Shown piece by piece: positions 19,702-30,681 of a DNA stretch of 64,000 nt. Source of the DNA: Undaria pinnatifida (taxonomy: Eukaryota; Sar; Phaeophyceae; Laminariales; Alariaceae); the NCBI GenBank assembly GCA_012845835.1, contig JABAKD010000008.1, forward strand, positions 14,197,501 through 14,261,500. Reading direction: 5' to 3'. Position 1 is the stretch's first letter, and every line of letters begins with the position of its first letter. A program made the translations under genes and the position numbers. The notes beneath the pieces are model-generated. The model saw nothing but the letters and a program-made list of their open reading frames with translations. It was not told the origin of the DNA and did not search any database.

Positions 19702-20451
19702 TTACCAGCACCCTCCCCCGTACGCCATGGGGGGCTGGCTGTACATACCCCAGCCACTTGGGTGTCCCTCGCTAGGGAGAAACGGGTGTTGCTGCCATTG
19801 CGGTACATCGGGAAGGCATGTGCTACCCACCACGGCCATGTTTCCGCTGTACGCCGTGTGTAACGGCTGCTCTGGCAGCACTTGCGCAGGGTAATTCGCG
19901 TCTCCCCCGTACTGCTGCGCCGGCAGCTCCATGCATGCACCTTCAGAGTGTTCCCCGTACGTGAAACGGTGTGGTTGCATGTGCGGCAGCGTCGAAGTAC
20001 AACACATGTCCATACCATTGCCGACTTCGTGTCCGGAAGCCTGGGGGTGCACGTACTGCATCGATGTCTGATGCTCTGCCTCATACTGGCAGACTGCTTC
20101 GGGGACCCAACCCTGATCACCCTGCTGCTGCTGTTGCTGCTGCATTGGCGGGGATGTAACCGGGTAACATGTCCCACGAACATCTACCAAGCATTGACCA
20201 GGGTGCACCTGCTGCACCGCCGGCACGGGGCACAGCGCCGCAGCAGGTTGTGTCGAGCACTGCTGGACCCCCAAGTCCGGTCCCTCGGAGCGTTTGCTGT
20301 CCCCCGTGCTCTCGGAGCTCTCGAGTTGACAAGTACTGACAGAATCATGGGAGCCACCATGAACACAGCCGTGCTGCTCTGCCAGCGCTTTTCCGGTATA
20401 CATTTCGAGGAAGGTGATTTCCGCGGCATCCAGGGTGTCCGACCCACACAT
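19702..20451 (-). CDS. Gene C, copy 1: Gln/Pro/Cys-rich protein ending GGGCW (3' exon)
   Basis: 249 residues from the ATG at 20451; not recognised. An N-terminal piece AEITFLEMYTGKA (about 10-22) is shared with the divergent paralogue at 58739. It continues Ser/Glu-rich (40-60), CLVDVrGTCYPV (87-98), poly-Gln (104-110), many Cys and His, and a C-terminal PQWQQHPFLPSEGHPSGW...GGGCW (218-249). Immediately upstream is a ~70-base pyrimidine-rich tract ending CTACCCAG (AG at 20455-20456), a good 3' splice site. The frame can be extended to 20583 only by reading through that tract, and copy 2 closes it with the acceptor's own TAG. A 5' exon further upstream is likely but not identified. No signal peptide. 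Confidence 0.6.
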   Translation of the reverse strand: MCGSDTLDAAEITFLEMYTGKALAEQHGCVHGGSHDSVSTCQLESSESTGDSKRSEGPDLGVQQCSTQPAAALCPVPAVQQVHPGQCLVDVRGTCYPVTSPPMQQQQQQQGDQGWVPEAVCQYEAEHQTSMQYVHPQASGHEVGNGMDMCCTSTLPHMQPHRFTYGEHSEGACMELPAQQYGGDANYPAQVLPEQPLHTAYSGNMAVVGSTCLPDVPQWQQHPFLPSEGHPSGWGMYSQPPMAYGGGCW

Positions 20452-20868
20452 TTTCTGGGTAGAGGGAGGAGGGAGGAGGGGGGCGGGGTCGGGGTTCGGA
20501 AGGGCGGGGAGAGGGGGGGGATAATGTCTTGTTTGAGATAAATTGGGAAGGGTGTAGCGTGACGTTAAGTAGTTTCGTGCCAAAATGCTTCATGGATTCG
20601 TGTGTTCTTTTGCCCGATGCGGGCTGTTGTTAAAATCGGTTCGCTGTATCGTAGCATCCTCGATGAGATGGACAGCGAAAACGCCAGTCAATTTCGTGCC
20701 AATGCAAGCGATCTTCTTGGTTGGTCTCTAGAATTTCACTTCTCGAGATACATGGATGCACGATTTGTACGGCTGTGTTTACGAACACGCCAACACTGCT
20801 GTGATTCCTGTGAAAATCTATGAAAACCAGGATATCTCGGCGGGTATGATTAGCCCTTCTTGAAGCGC

Positions 20869-21137
20869 GCTACGATCGAGGTGAATCAGTTTTTTTTCTC
20901 CAAGTTTTCCTCAACTTGGGAGCTTAAGACCTGTTCTCGACCAAAAACTGATTTGAAAAGGAAAACAAAACTGCTGCCGGGTGAAAAATCCCATGGCTTA
21001 GGTACACAAGTAGAAATTATGCATGAAAAAAAATGGCCTATTATGTTTTTTTTTTTCCCGACGATTTTGGGTTAAGGAGCCCGGTCATTTTGCAGAAACC
21101 ATTTTCAGACGAAAAGTGCTACCTCTATAAATCGTAG
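20869..21137 (-). mobile_element. MITE-like element upstream of gene C, copy 1
   Basis: 269 bp. The ends are GCTACGATCGAGG on the left and ACCTCTATAAATCGTAG on the right, imperfect inverted repeats. The minus strand shows the family blocks GACCGGGCTCCTTAACCC, ATCGTCGG, AATAGGCCATTTT, GCCATGGGATTTTT and CTTAAGCTCCCAAGTTGAGG. Non-coding. Confidence 0.65.
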
Positions 21138-22279
21138 AAAGCGTCTCTCGAACAAGCATAATGTCACGAATAATGACGAAAAACCAAACAAACAAAACAC
21201 GAGACGTTTCACAAAACTATAATCCTGTACTCTAATGATATAGTACACTCAGTTGTCACGAAACACGATAAAATAAAAAAAAGTCTAAAAACCCCCCTGA
21301 AAACCAAAATTGACGTCCAATATTGTGACGAACGAAAAACCGATTTCATTGATTCATAGATTTGGTAGTCGTGCGTCGGAATGTCATTTCACCAAAAAGT
21401 CAAGCTCAAAAACATCTTGGTTTGTTTTGTATTACGATTGGTGGTTGGTTGCTTGCGTTCGCTAGTATAGGAAGAGTGACCGTGTGTGAATATATCAAGC
21501 AAGGAACATCAAGGTGTGAGCACCCTGCCGCGGAGTGGAACGAAAAAGCCAAAACAATTTCAAATGGGATGTAATGTAAGCCGTGCTTGGGCGAACCTGG
21601 ACAGGGGTATGTAAGAAGCGAGGAGATAGCAGACAAAAGCAGCAACTAAAACACTCGACTTATCAAAACAACAGCAGTGCTGCTTTATTTTCGCGGTCTA
21701 TCGCAGCGCATGTTGTGCACAAGAAATACTCAGGAGAGATGTCATGAGCTGTAGTAGGGGCGTATACGTCTCTGATCGAGCTCGGGCAAGTATCTATTAA
21801 TAGTACCTAAATCCTCGAATCGATTTTTGATTGAAATAGACAATGCGCATCGACTCTCGCCGGGGTATGGTAAGGAAAGGTGGCCACTTGATCGCGGAAG
21901 AATCAGGGCAAGGTACACAAACATTGCTTTCGAATGGCAATCATGGTTATTAGACGTGTATGCTCTGTCCGAAACACCCGATCGAAGGCACAACTGGGCA
22001 CCACCCACGTCGCAACTGATGCCGCTGCCATAAGCGCAGGACCTGCAGACAAGCTCGCCTTGAACCCAAGATGTGGTCGAGTACAGAAGAGGATACATGC
22101 GAAATGGTATGTTTTTGTTCTGGAAAGATCATACACCGTATCATCCCCGTACCAATCAAGGGTGCACGATTGTGTCTATACCTTTCCCTTGCCAAACCTC
22201 AAACCCCCAGAACAGCAAAAAACCGACTCCAGAATCGATTGACAGGATAGATTCGAGAGACCAAGCAAAGTCACAGGAT
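21138..22279. other. Gene-free stretch between gene C region and gene D, copy 1
   Basis: AT-rich, no gene supported. Small open frames on both strands are interrupted in copy 2 (44192-45331) by frame-changing indels. Confidence 0.5.
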
Positions 22280-23455
22280 TCACACCTTCGTTAACACCGC
22301 CGCCCGATTGTCGAGGTTCTCGATGACCAGTACAAACAACTTCTCGGCGATGTTGTCTCGTTCTGCCACCTGCTTTTCAAGCGCCTCCGCCTCCGCCCTT
22401 GCCTTCACAGCCACCGCCGCCAACTCCGCTGCCTCCGCCATCAACACCTCCGCCAGCTCCGTCGCCGATTTTTCAGGGCGAGCTTGTTGATCACCCAAAT
22501 CTTCCACAGCTTTCGCCGCAAGACTTCGCGTGTTGTCAAGGCGCTTTCCGGCCGCCTTCGATCTCCTGAACTTGTTGACCAGCGGGAGGAGATAGCTGCT
22601 GAGCCGCGCTCGCGCGAGAGCCTCCCGACTTGTGGTGATATCGCTCAGCGTTGTTATTGCCGACGGAGACGATGATGATGATGGCGGCTCTGACACCGTG
22701 GCTATCGGCGATGGTGCTGCCGCCACCACCTCCTTTTCCTCCACCTCCACCGAAATCTGAATTCCAGCGATCGTCGGCCTGGATCTCCTAAAGTTCTTGA
22801 CGAGTGGCAGGAGAAGACTGCCTAGCCGCCTTCGTGCGATAGCCGGCTGATTATTGATTCGACCGCCCTCCGTTTCCACTAACGCCGCTGATGACGGTTC
22901 CGCGACCGTTTCGATCGACGACGGTGCCACCACCGCCACCGCCACCTTTGCCGCTGCTACCGCTATCTGATTGCTCGAACCCACGTGTTCCGTAGGACGA
23001 GTAGCCGCCGGGTGTGTGGCCTGGTTCTTGTTGTCTGCGGAAGACTCGTCTGGAGCTGCATCCACCGCGGCGACCTGCTGCTCGTGTTCGGCAGCCGCCG
23101 CCACCGCTACCGCCACTGGTACTACCTCGTTGCTCGAAACGACGACATCTGTACGACGTCGAGTGGTCGCAGGGTCAGCGGTCTGATTTCTGTTATCCGC
23201 GGCGGAAACCTTATCTTGAACCTCGCCTACCACCTGGGTGTGGACGGCCGTGTTACGCCTCGCCTCCCCTCGGCGCTGCTTGCGCGCCCTCTCTTTATTT
23301 TTTTTCTTGTGGCGCCGGAGCTCTGACTGATTTTTCATACCGCTGACCCAGTCGGCAGTGGCGGGCACGGATGTCGCGGGTGATGATGCTTGCCGTGGTG
23401 GGGACTGAGGGGGTTGGAGGGGCCTTCCGTTACGGTGAATCCCGTGTGGTGGCAT
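22280..23455 (-). CDS. Gene D, copy 1: basic, Ala-rich protein with internal duplications; spans unit junction
   Basis: 391 residues from the ATG at 23455 (MPPHGIHRNG). This start is conserved in copy 2, whereas the possible upstream extension is not. Not recognised. Residues 47-67 are strongly basic (RRHKKKNKERARKQRR type), a likely nuclear localisation signal or nucleic-acid-binding patch. Two stretches are internally repeated: about 84-120 with 138-172 (ADNxNQ...SSN), and 177-225 with 247-299, each ending ARxRLxSxLLPLVxxFRRS. The last 60 residues are Ala/Glu/Leu-rich with heptad-like spacing and probably form a coiled coil. The gene starts inside the next unit, so its 5' end depends on the tandem junction. 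In-frame length changes between copies indicate that it is translated. Confidence 0.7.
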   Translation of the reverse strand: MPPHGIHRNGRPLQPPQSPPRQASSPATSVPATADWVSGMKNQSELRRHKKKNKERARKQRRGEARRNTAVHTQVVGEVQDKVSAADNRNQTADPATTRRRTDVVVSSNEVVPVAVAVAAAAEHEQQVAAVDAAPDESSADNKNQATHPAATRPTEHVGSSNQIAVAAAKVAVAVVAPSSIETVAEPSSAALVETEGGRINNQPAIARRRLGSLLLPLVKNFRRSRPTIAGIQISVEVEEKEVVAAAPSPIATVSEPPSSSSSPSAITTLSDITTSREALARARLSSYLLPLVNKFRRSKAAGKRLDNTRSLAAKAVEDLGDQQARPEKSATELAEVLMAEAAELAAVAVKARAEAEALEKQVAERDNIAEKLFVLVIENLDNRAAVLTKV

Positions 23456-26203
23456 ATTTGTCGCTCGCTCCCTGCAAGCCAAGCCAAAGCACAGCCAGGT
23501 GGAAGCAACGGGGGCCAAGCATTGCACTGTGGTGTCAAACGTATGGTTTTATTGCGGGCGAGCGTCAACAAAAACTCAGCCGCTATTTCTACACGCTGTT
23601 TTTTAAAAGTCGACGGTTGATGCTTTTTTGGCTACTACTGATGCTGCGTTTGCACTAAAAATAATCCTCAAGTAATACGTATATTTGTTGTACCATCTGG
23701 AGTGGTCTATCTATAGTCTACAGAAAGTGCGGTTTGCTCACAGGATAACCCCACCCTAAGTGTCACACGTACAGTATGTACGGCATAGTGATGAAACACG
23801 AGGCACAACTGTTAACAGCCAGCGCTGCGGGACAGCACAAAACAGCACGACGAAACGACCCACCTGCTGCTACACCCTCCCGAGCAAGGAGTGTACAATA
23901 TTTAATCAAGTTATTTAGTTGATTTGCCGGGCAGCCTATATACGTACGGTAAGACTGCAACAAGCAACATCGGATCGTTTCCATTTTCCCATCTGCTCGA
24001 TCGAAAGGAGAAAGCGGCACCGTTCGAAACACACCCAGACAACACAATGAAAACACGGCGACATCAAACACTGAATGTCTACTGTGCGTCATCCAATTGG
24101 CCGATCAAGGTGCGAGCGACACATACATATGCCATCCACGCTGTAGCTCAGTCGAGACCGACGAAGTACAGGTGCTATTATAGACTAGGTGTTTGTTGTT
24201 TCATATTCCTAATCCACGCGCACGATTACGTCTCGTGCGAGTATATACTCTGCAAAGGTGTCGCCAGCCGGCTACAGCTACCACGCCTCGTCTGGCTACT
24301 GCGGCCAGGCGGATACCAGCAAGGATCACACCTCATACTTGTCGAAGCGAAGGGCGGACGGAGGAGTGGGGTGCGACATAGCCTCGTTCTGCTGTCGATT
24401 GGCAAAACTCATCCGCCTCGCCTACCTGTGACATTCTGGTACACGATACGACTTGTACACTCGTACACTCGTACACTCGAGCTATGACTGTTGATACGAG
24501 TATAGTATCGGTGCGAGTCGGGGTCGTTCATTTCTCACCGTCGAAATCTCGTACCCGTGTTCACCCCGACGCTGTATGTACGTGGCGCCGAAGAACTTGA
24601 TTGGCGAACCTAGTGTCTGAGCGAGACTTCGGCGGGGATCGGGATCGAAACTAGGTGCTTACTGCTGCTACTGCTGCTACTGCGTGCCGAGGACGCGAGG
24701 TGCTGGGGTGTTGTGCTCTGCGCGGCGTGACCGAGAAGTAGAAGAACGTTGAAAAAATGCGGCGTGATTATAGTCTATCCACTTTGTTTTCGAAACGATT
24801 GGTCCGTTCGTCGGTACAATATTTTTTGGCCGATCTTGATATTATTAATAGAAGGGGGGCGATGATACGACTGGTACGACACGAGAGATCGGTGTCTCGA
24901 CCAACGTAGTTATAGTATACAAACCAGTACACGGGGACGTATCATGGACATCGTCATCGATGAGAGGAAGAATGAGGGGGCTTGTTATATCTAACCCACT
25001 GTGCCATGTGGCAAGGTTCTGAATTGCATTCGGAACCCATGCTGTGCTGCAGTGCCTCTGCGCTGCCTCTGCGCTGCTGTGCTGCGCTGTGCGCGACATC
25101 TCAGTTGAAGGGGTTTTAGGTATACCCTACACGGGCATAAATGTAAGGATAATCTTAGAATCAATACCAATAGTCTGTCGGTTCCTATGCTTCAGGCCAA
25201 AGTGGTATGATATTTCTCTAACAACGTACTGCCACCTTTCTCCTTGGGCAGTGGGTGTACTCAGTTTGTGCATGGCCGTAGTCGTATGACCATAGACCCT
25301 CACATCTCCCTACTATGCCGGGACGGAGCACCCGACCAACCAGGCAGACATTGCTTGCACCAAGCGCGAAGCGCCCCGTGAGGTGTCTCGGCGAGTCGCA
25401 TGGAGTGTGAGGGGGCGGTAATTAATGTACATGTGCAGAACACACAACACACACATACATTAACGATCTAGTCTACACCCCCTGGTGCGTTTCACTACTC
25501 GTGCTATACGTATAGACTATCATACCTGGTACTTGTTATTTTGTACGCGAGGTACTGCTGAAATGTCAGATGTGTTTGCCATATTCCGATAACCACTCTG
25601 CGAGCACTGCTGCTGTACATTCACTCCATCTTCCACCCAGGATGTCTTCGTACAAGTCGAAAAGTTTTCCAGTGTCATCAACGTTTTTGTTTACACACGA
25701 GACTAGTAGCAACAGCTACAATAGTAGTTGTAACGCGAATAACTACAACGGTGACTGCAAGGACGAGAAAAGGAATCGATGCTTCAGGACCCTTTTGTAA
25801 GCGAAATCGTTAATGATGAAATGCCAGACTTCAAATTGAAGTTAAAATGTTAGACTAGTCTAGAGAAAAACCCACAACAACGAAAACGATTTTTAAGCCT
25901 CTGGCCGAAATCAGTCCAAAATCACACATTTTTAAACATCTCAGGGTCAAACACTCCCCCCCCGCCCCCCCCTGACACAAGCAAACAGCGGGAAAAATTC
26001 TACTCCCCCCCCCTCCCCCCCCCGTCTGCCCCTCCCCAAGCACAAACCAACTAACGTCGAGTACCCCGTCTCCTCCTCAGCCCAGTCCACCTAACGGCAA
26101 GTATCTTACTTCCCCCGTCCCCGATCCCTCATACAGGTACTAAGCCAACTGTCGCCAAGTCCCCCCCCCGCCCCCCTGCTAAGCACGAACTGCGAAACAT
26201 CTG

Positions 26204-26302
26204 GTACGGATTAGGGGGATTCGAACTCCCGATTGACCTTGGCTATTGAACCAGGTAGTACAATAGTTGGCTAGTGCGAGGTCTACCACTGGATTGACCG
26301 GG
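26204..26302 (-). other. tRNA-like (Pol III A/B box) element, copy 2
   Basis: Identical to the element at 2764-2862. It has B-box and A-box-like sequences on the minus strand but no convincing acceptor stem. Confidence 0.4.
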
Positions 26303-26523
26303 GACGTGTTCGGTCGAATAGTGTACAACATTGCTTAGCTACTATCATCATACTTGGTTCTACTTGGTATGAAATACGAACATGGTGTGTGGTTTCAAGC
26401 AGGTAGTTGTTGACGTTGACGTACGAAGTGAGAGACTTGATGCGAACGTACAATGCTACCTACCTCGGAATGGAATCGTCAGGTGTAATCGATGCTCCCT
26501 CATCTAGAGCAGTAGAGACGCGT

Positions 26524-26811
26524 GCTACGATAGAGGCGTTGATAATAGCACTTTTGGGCTGAAACGTTTTCGGAATGACGGGACTCCTTAGCCCTGCCTT
26601 CAGCCCAAATCGTCGGAATCATGTCTAATTATGGCCAAGTACGCGTTTTTCGTTTTCACCTAGGCCACGTGTGGGATTTTGTTCATTTCGGTCGGCAGCA
26701 CGTTTCTTTTTCCAAAGTAGTTGTTGGGGTAGTAAATACTCTACAGTTTGTTTCTCAACAAGCAAGAAGGAGCCTTTGGAAAAGATTGGCGTGCCTCTGC
26801 AGTACCGTAGC
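26524..26811 (+). mobile_element. MITE-like element, first of pair, copy 2
   Basis: Copy-2 counterpart of the element at 3084-3371, with the same termini and interior blocks. Confidence 0.6.
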
Positions 26812-26827
26812 ATTAGCACCGACGCAT

Positions 26828-27094
26828 GCTACGATAGAGGGGTACACCTTTTTTTGGGCTTTTTTGGCTCTTTTTGTTTCTGAATGACGGGACTCCTTAA
26901 CCCAATATATCGTAGGAAAACATGTTTTTTTGCCTGATTTTTGGTGCATACCTAGGCTACGGGATTTGTTATTAACAATTCAGTGTGTTAGCAGTATTAC
27001 TTTTCTCAAAATCCGTTTTTGGGAGAGTTCTTTTTTTTTAAGCTCCCAAATTGAGGATCCTCAGAAAAAAAAGTGGTTGAACACCTCTACCGTA
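26828..27094 (+). mobile_element. MITE-like element, second of pair, copy 2
   Basis: Copy-2 counterpart of the element at 3388-3653, with one extra T in an internal T run. Confidence 0.65.
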
Positions 27095-27107
27095 CTACTA
27101 TTAACCA

Positions 27108-27140
27108 GTACTATTAGTACTAATATAGTACTAATAGTAC
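27108..27140. repeat. Perfect 15-bp inverted repeat with 3-nt loop, copy 2
   Basis: Identical to 3667-3699, located just after the copy-2 MITE-like element. Confidence 0.85.
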
Positions 27141-28722
27141 CATGCGAATAAGAACAATTAGTGCTGAATCGTTGACTGGCACGGTGCCCATCAAATGCGC
27201 CGGAAACCACCGGCGAAATCACACCCCGCCGACGCCATCGTCTTCTGCGCACGTCTAGTATCCAATCTCTCCAGAAGAAGGTATACGAACGGAGCGGGTT
27301 TCAGAGTAACCCTCTTAAGAGACCCGAACATCTCGATTCTCGCTTTTGTGCGTGTACTAGTTAACCGATTTTCGGAAAAGCTGTAGTTTTAAGTCTTCAA
27401 CGCTCACGTAATAACGACTACTACTATAGATCGCGCGCACAATATGCTCTGTATCTAGATGTTCATAGCAACCCTCCCGCCGAGACCCATCCCCACCAGG
27501 GGGCGATTTTTTTTACGCCTTGAATCAAGGTTAGACGTTCTCATTCTAGAAGCGGTTGTCAAGGCTTCATTGAAGCGTTGCGCGGCAGGGCCCGACGCAC
27601 GGCGCGCGCGCACACAGCCAAGCAAAGCACGACCACGCATGCTTCCGGCCCCTACAGCAGACACACGCCCCTAGACCCTTTCATGTATTTTCTTGTGCAG
27701 CTGGAAACCGTCTCCCCCCAAAAGTGTCAGCTGTACACACATGTATGTGTACCATTTACCGCGTGTCGAAGATATGTGTTCTCTCAGTTTGCCGCGTGTG
27801 GAAGATATGGACGCGGAGTCCAATCGAACAAAAAAAACTCCTGCACGTATACTGCTTTGTGTCCTGCCCAAAAACTCAGCTGGGGCCAGGCTTGTCCGAG
27901 GGAGGTTGTCGGCTTTCGTCATACGGAGTGGAAGGCGTTACCCAGAACTACTGCTCTTGTAGTGTGTCCCCTCCCTAGCTAAGACATGGGTGCAGTTACA
28001 AAGGGAATATGACACATTTTTTATTAATATTTAGCTTCGTCTGGTAACCGACAATTGCAAAATTGGATACGGCGGAACGTACAGAGAGTATACACATACA
28101 TGTGATGTACTCATTCTGGTCCGTCTTTTCAGCGTTTTGCTTCAACAACGAGCTCGCGAGAGATATTGCTCAAGCCCATTCGTCAAAACCAAACGCCGCG
28201 GTACTACAGGAAAAAATTGTCCGCGTGAACACGCACGCATACCATAGAGCTTGTTATGATTCGCAGCACAACTACTAGATACACCTCATAGAACCACAGC
28301 GCAGCAACATCTATCGGTACGGAAAAAAAATGGGCAGTAGTGTGCGATGACCGCCAGCAAAAAATACTCCCTCGTCGAGCGCTTACTGTTCACAGACAAG
28401 AGACGCAATTTTTTGCTAGAGATGTACACGATGGCACACGTAAAATACTACATTTTAGGTGTTTTCTAGTTCTTACGAGTCGGCCTTATACAGTCGGCTC
28501 TGATGCCCCCAACTCATTTTTCCATCTTGGCACATGTAATAGTAATAGTAATAGTTTTAGAAGGATAAAATAAGCGGCACACTCGAAGAAACTCAACAGA
28601 TTCGGGAAATATTACGGCTGGTAGTGCACATTGGGTTCTTAGAGTTGAATTGGGGGTATCTCGTGAGATCCCCCGTGTGGTTCTCCCGAGTTGCAAGATT
28701 GGAAAACATATTTGAATGCCTA

Positions 28723-28832
28723 AACCCCACCATACAACCTGAATCCCTAACCCTACCCCCGACCCCAACCCTACCTTACCCTACCCTATCCTACCCCACC
28801 CAATCTTACCCTACCTTACCCTACCTTACCCA
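28723..28832. repeat. Degenerate telomere-like CCCTA pentamer tract, copy 2
   Basis: Copy-2 counterpart of the tract at 5283-5392; I saw no differences. Confidence 0.7.
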
Positions 28833-29545
28833 TAGGGGGTTCGTCGGGGAAATCCCGGCCGACACAACTACATGTATAGAAGTATATTACGAGATCGAAG
28901 GTCGGCTATCATATAAAAAAATACTAAAAAAACCTGGCACGTTGTGGCGATCGCGACTATTGCTTGTTATCTCCTATTATAGAACTATGACACGACGATA
29001 AATACATAGGGCAAGCGCTTTTCGTGCTGGATGTCGTTGGGTAAATACATCGGTTGCAACATATGGTATACGAAAACCAACACACCGAGCACGAAGCGCA
29101 CACACAATGCATGTCGGTTTGGCTAGGATGACGCGAGTAGACTCTGTTTTGGACTTGGGTCAACGAGCGATGCCAAAGGCTGGCCTCAAGGAGGCGACAA
29201 AATCAAAGGCTAGAGACGTAGCGGGGCGGTGGAGGAGGGCGGGTGATCCGCTACCACCCTGGAACTGAGTCAAGTCAAGGTGCATCTACTGTGGGGCACT
29301 CAACAGAGGAGAAGGTTAAACGAGAAAAAGAAGACAAACCACAAAAAGCGAGTGGGACGCACGACTACTAAGTGTCATCCACACAAAACGACCAAACCTC
29401 ATACACAGAATCTACTTCCTGCTGCACCATAACATGGAAGGTAGAGAGCTGCGATAAACTGCTCGATCTTCCTCCACCATGATACCGCAGCCGATCACCT
29501 AGGTGTCGGGGTGAAAACTTTTTGACTTTTCCTCTTCAAGAGGGT

Positions 29546-29561
29546 GGTGGGTAAACCCACC
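29546..29561 (-). terminator. Conserved 3' stem-loop of left arm, copy 2
   Basis: Identical to 6107-6122. Confidence 0.35.
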
Positions 29562-30681
29562 GAGTGTTTTTTGTTGTTGTTGCAGACTTCGAGTGCGAAG
29601 CCCACGTCTTTTTTTTCTTCTTCCGCCCGCCGTGACTGGCGCATCAAAAGACGCGCACAGGAAACAACGAACGGTAGAAAAGTAGAGCAAAAGCACAGCT
29701 CACAAAACGGCAACACAAGAGGATAGATATGCCCCGTGCTACACGTACTGCTTATAGAGCTCCATATACTAAACCAAACAATACACAACCAATCGCAAAT
29801 CAAGCCAAGCGAAGGCTTTACGCCAAGCCAGGCCAGACGCTCGATAGACGGCTGCTGCTGGGAACCACCTGCGCGACGGTATATACGACACTCCCACACC
29901 ATCCCACCATCAAAAGTCTTCGGCGGCTGCCGATTTACCCAAGGACCCACCACCGCCCTTTCCATGCAAGGCACCTCCCCTCTGGAAACGGGCCAACACC
30001 AATGACACACGTCTCCCAGGTATAGCAACTCCACGTCGTGTCATCAAACAATAGTCAACCGCTACGAATCCTCCATTCAGCATCCGATACCATCGCGGCC
30101 GACACGGTTATACCCCTTCCCGACACCCCATCCCACCCCGAGAAAAACTACACCGCAAAGCGTTACGAGGTTACAGCCTGTCTGTTTCAGTGACCTTCCG
30201 CGGCTGCACAGCATTACACAGTTACGAACTACTGTCGTACTACTCCGTGAAAGCAGCTCGCAAGATAGGGTCGCCTGCATCCGACACTCACTAAAATCTC
30301 ATTCAGCTTTGGCCGTCGCTGGCCTTGAGACATACTACACACCAAATATAACCGCCAAAACAAATCATACAAGCTGCATAAGCACAGAAGCCCACGAACG
30401 TACCAAAATCTACAGACTAAACTACTTGGTACGTTCTCTACCCCTCGTATCGGTTTTACCGAGGGAAGCTTCTGCACAAGTGCAAATAACAAAAAATCAT
30501 AGCATGCCAACGTCGAGCACACTTGGTACTTGGCAACTCTAGTACCTGGTAGTAGTTAGAGCAACACCAACCGCCACATCATCTCCATCGTATACCCAAC
30601 TCTGTCTGCTCTCAACCTGCCAAACAGCACAGCAAAGCACATACCGGAAACGATGGTGTTGAGGGTGAATACGTGCCATCG

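Larger units (their letters stand above)
1..23440. repeat. 23.4-kb tandem segmental duplication, copy 1
   Basis: The whole stretch recurs in direct orientation beginning at 23441, where the first bases of the window reappear immediately after the gene D N-terminal codons. Up to about 14,740 the two copies differ only by single-base indels in homopolymer runs (near 3600, 4432, 4880 and 7317) and by about three substitutions (near 10680, 12576 and 12702). After about 14,745 substitutions become frequent. The unit contains genes A, B, C and D, a 3-kb-arm inverted duplication and several satellites. The phase of the unit is arbitrary because the array seems to continue left of the window. Confidence 0.97.
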
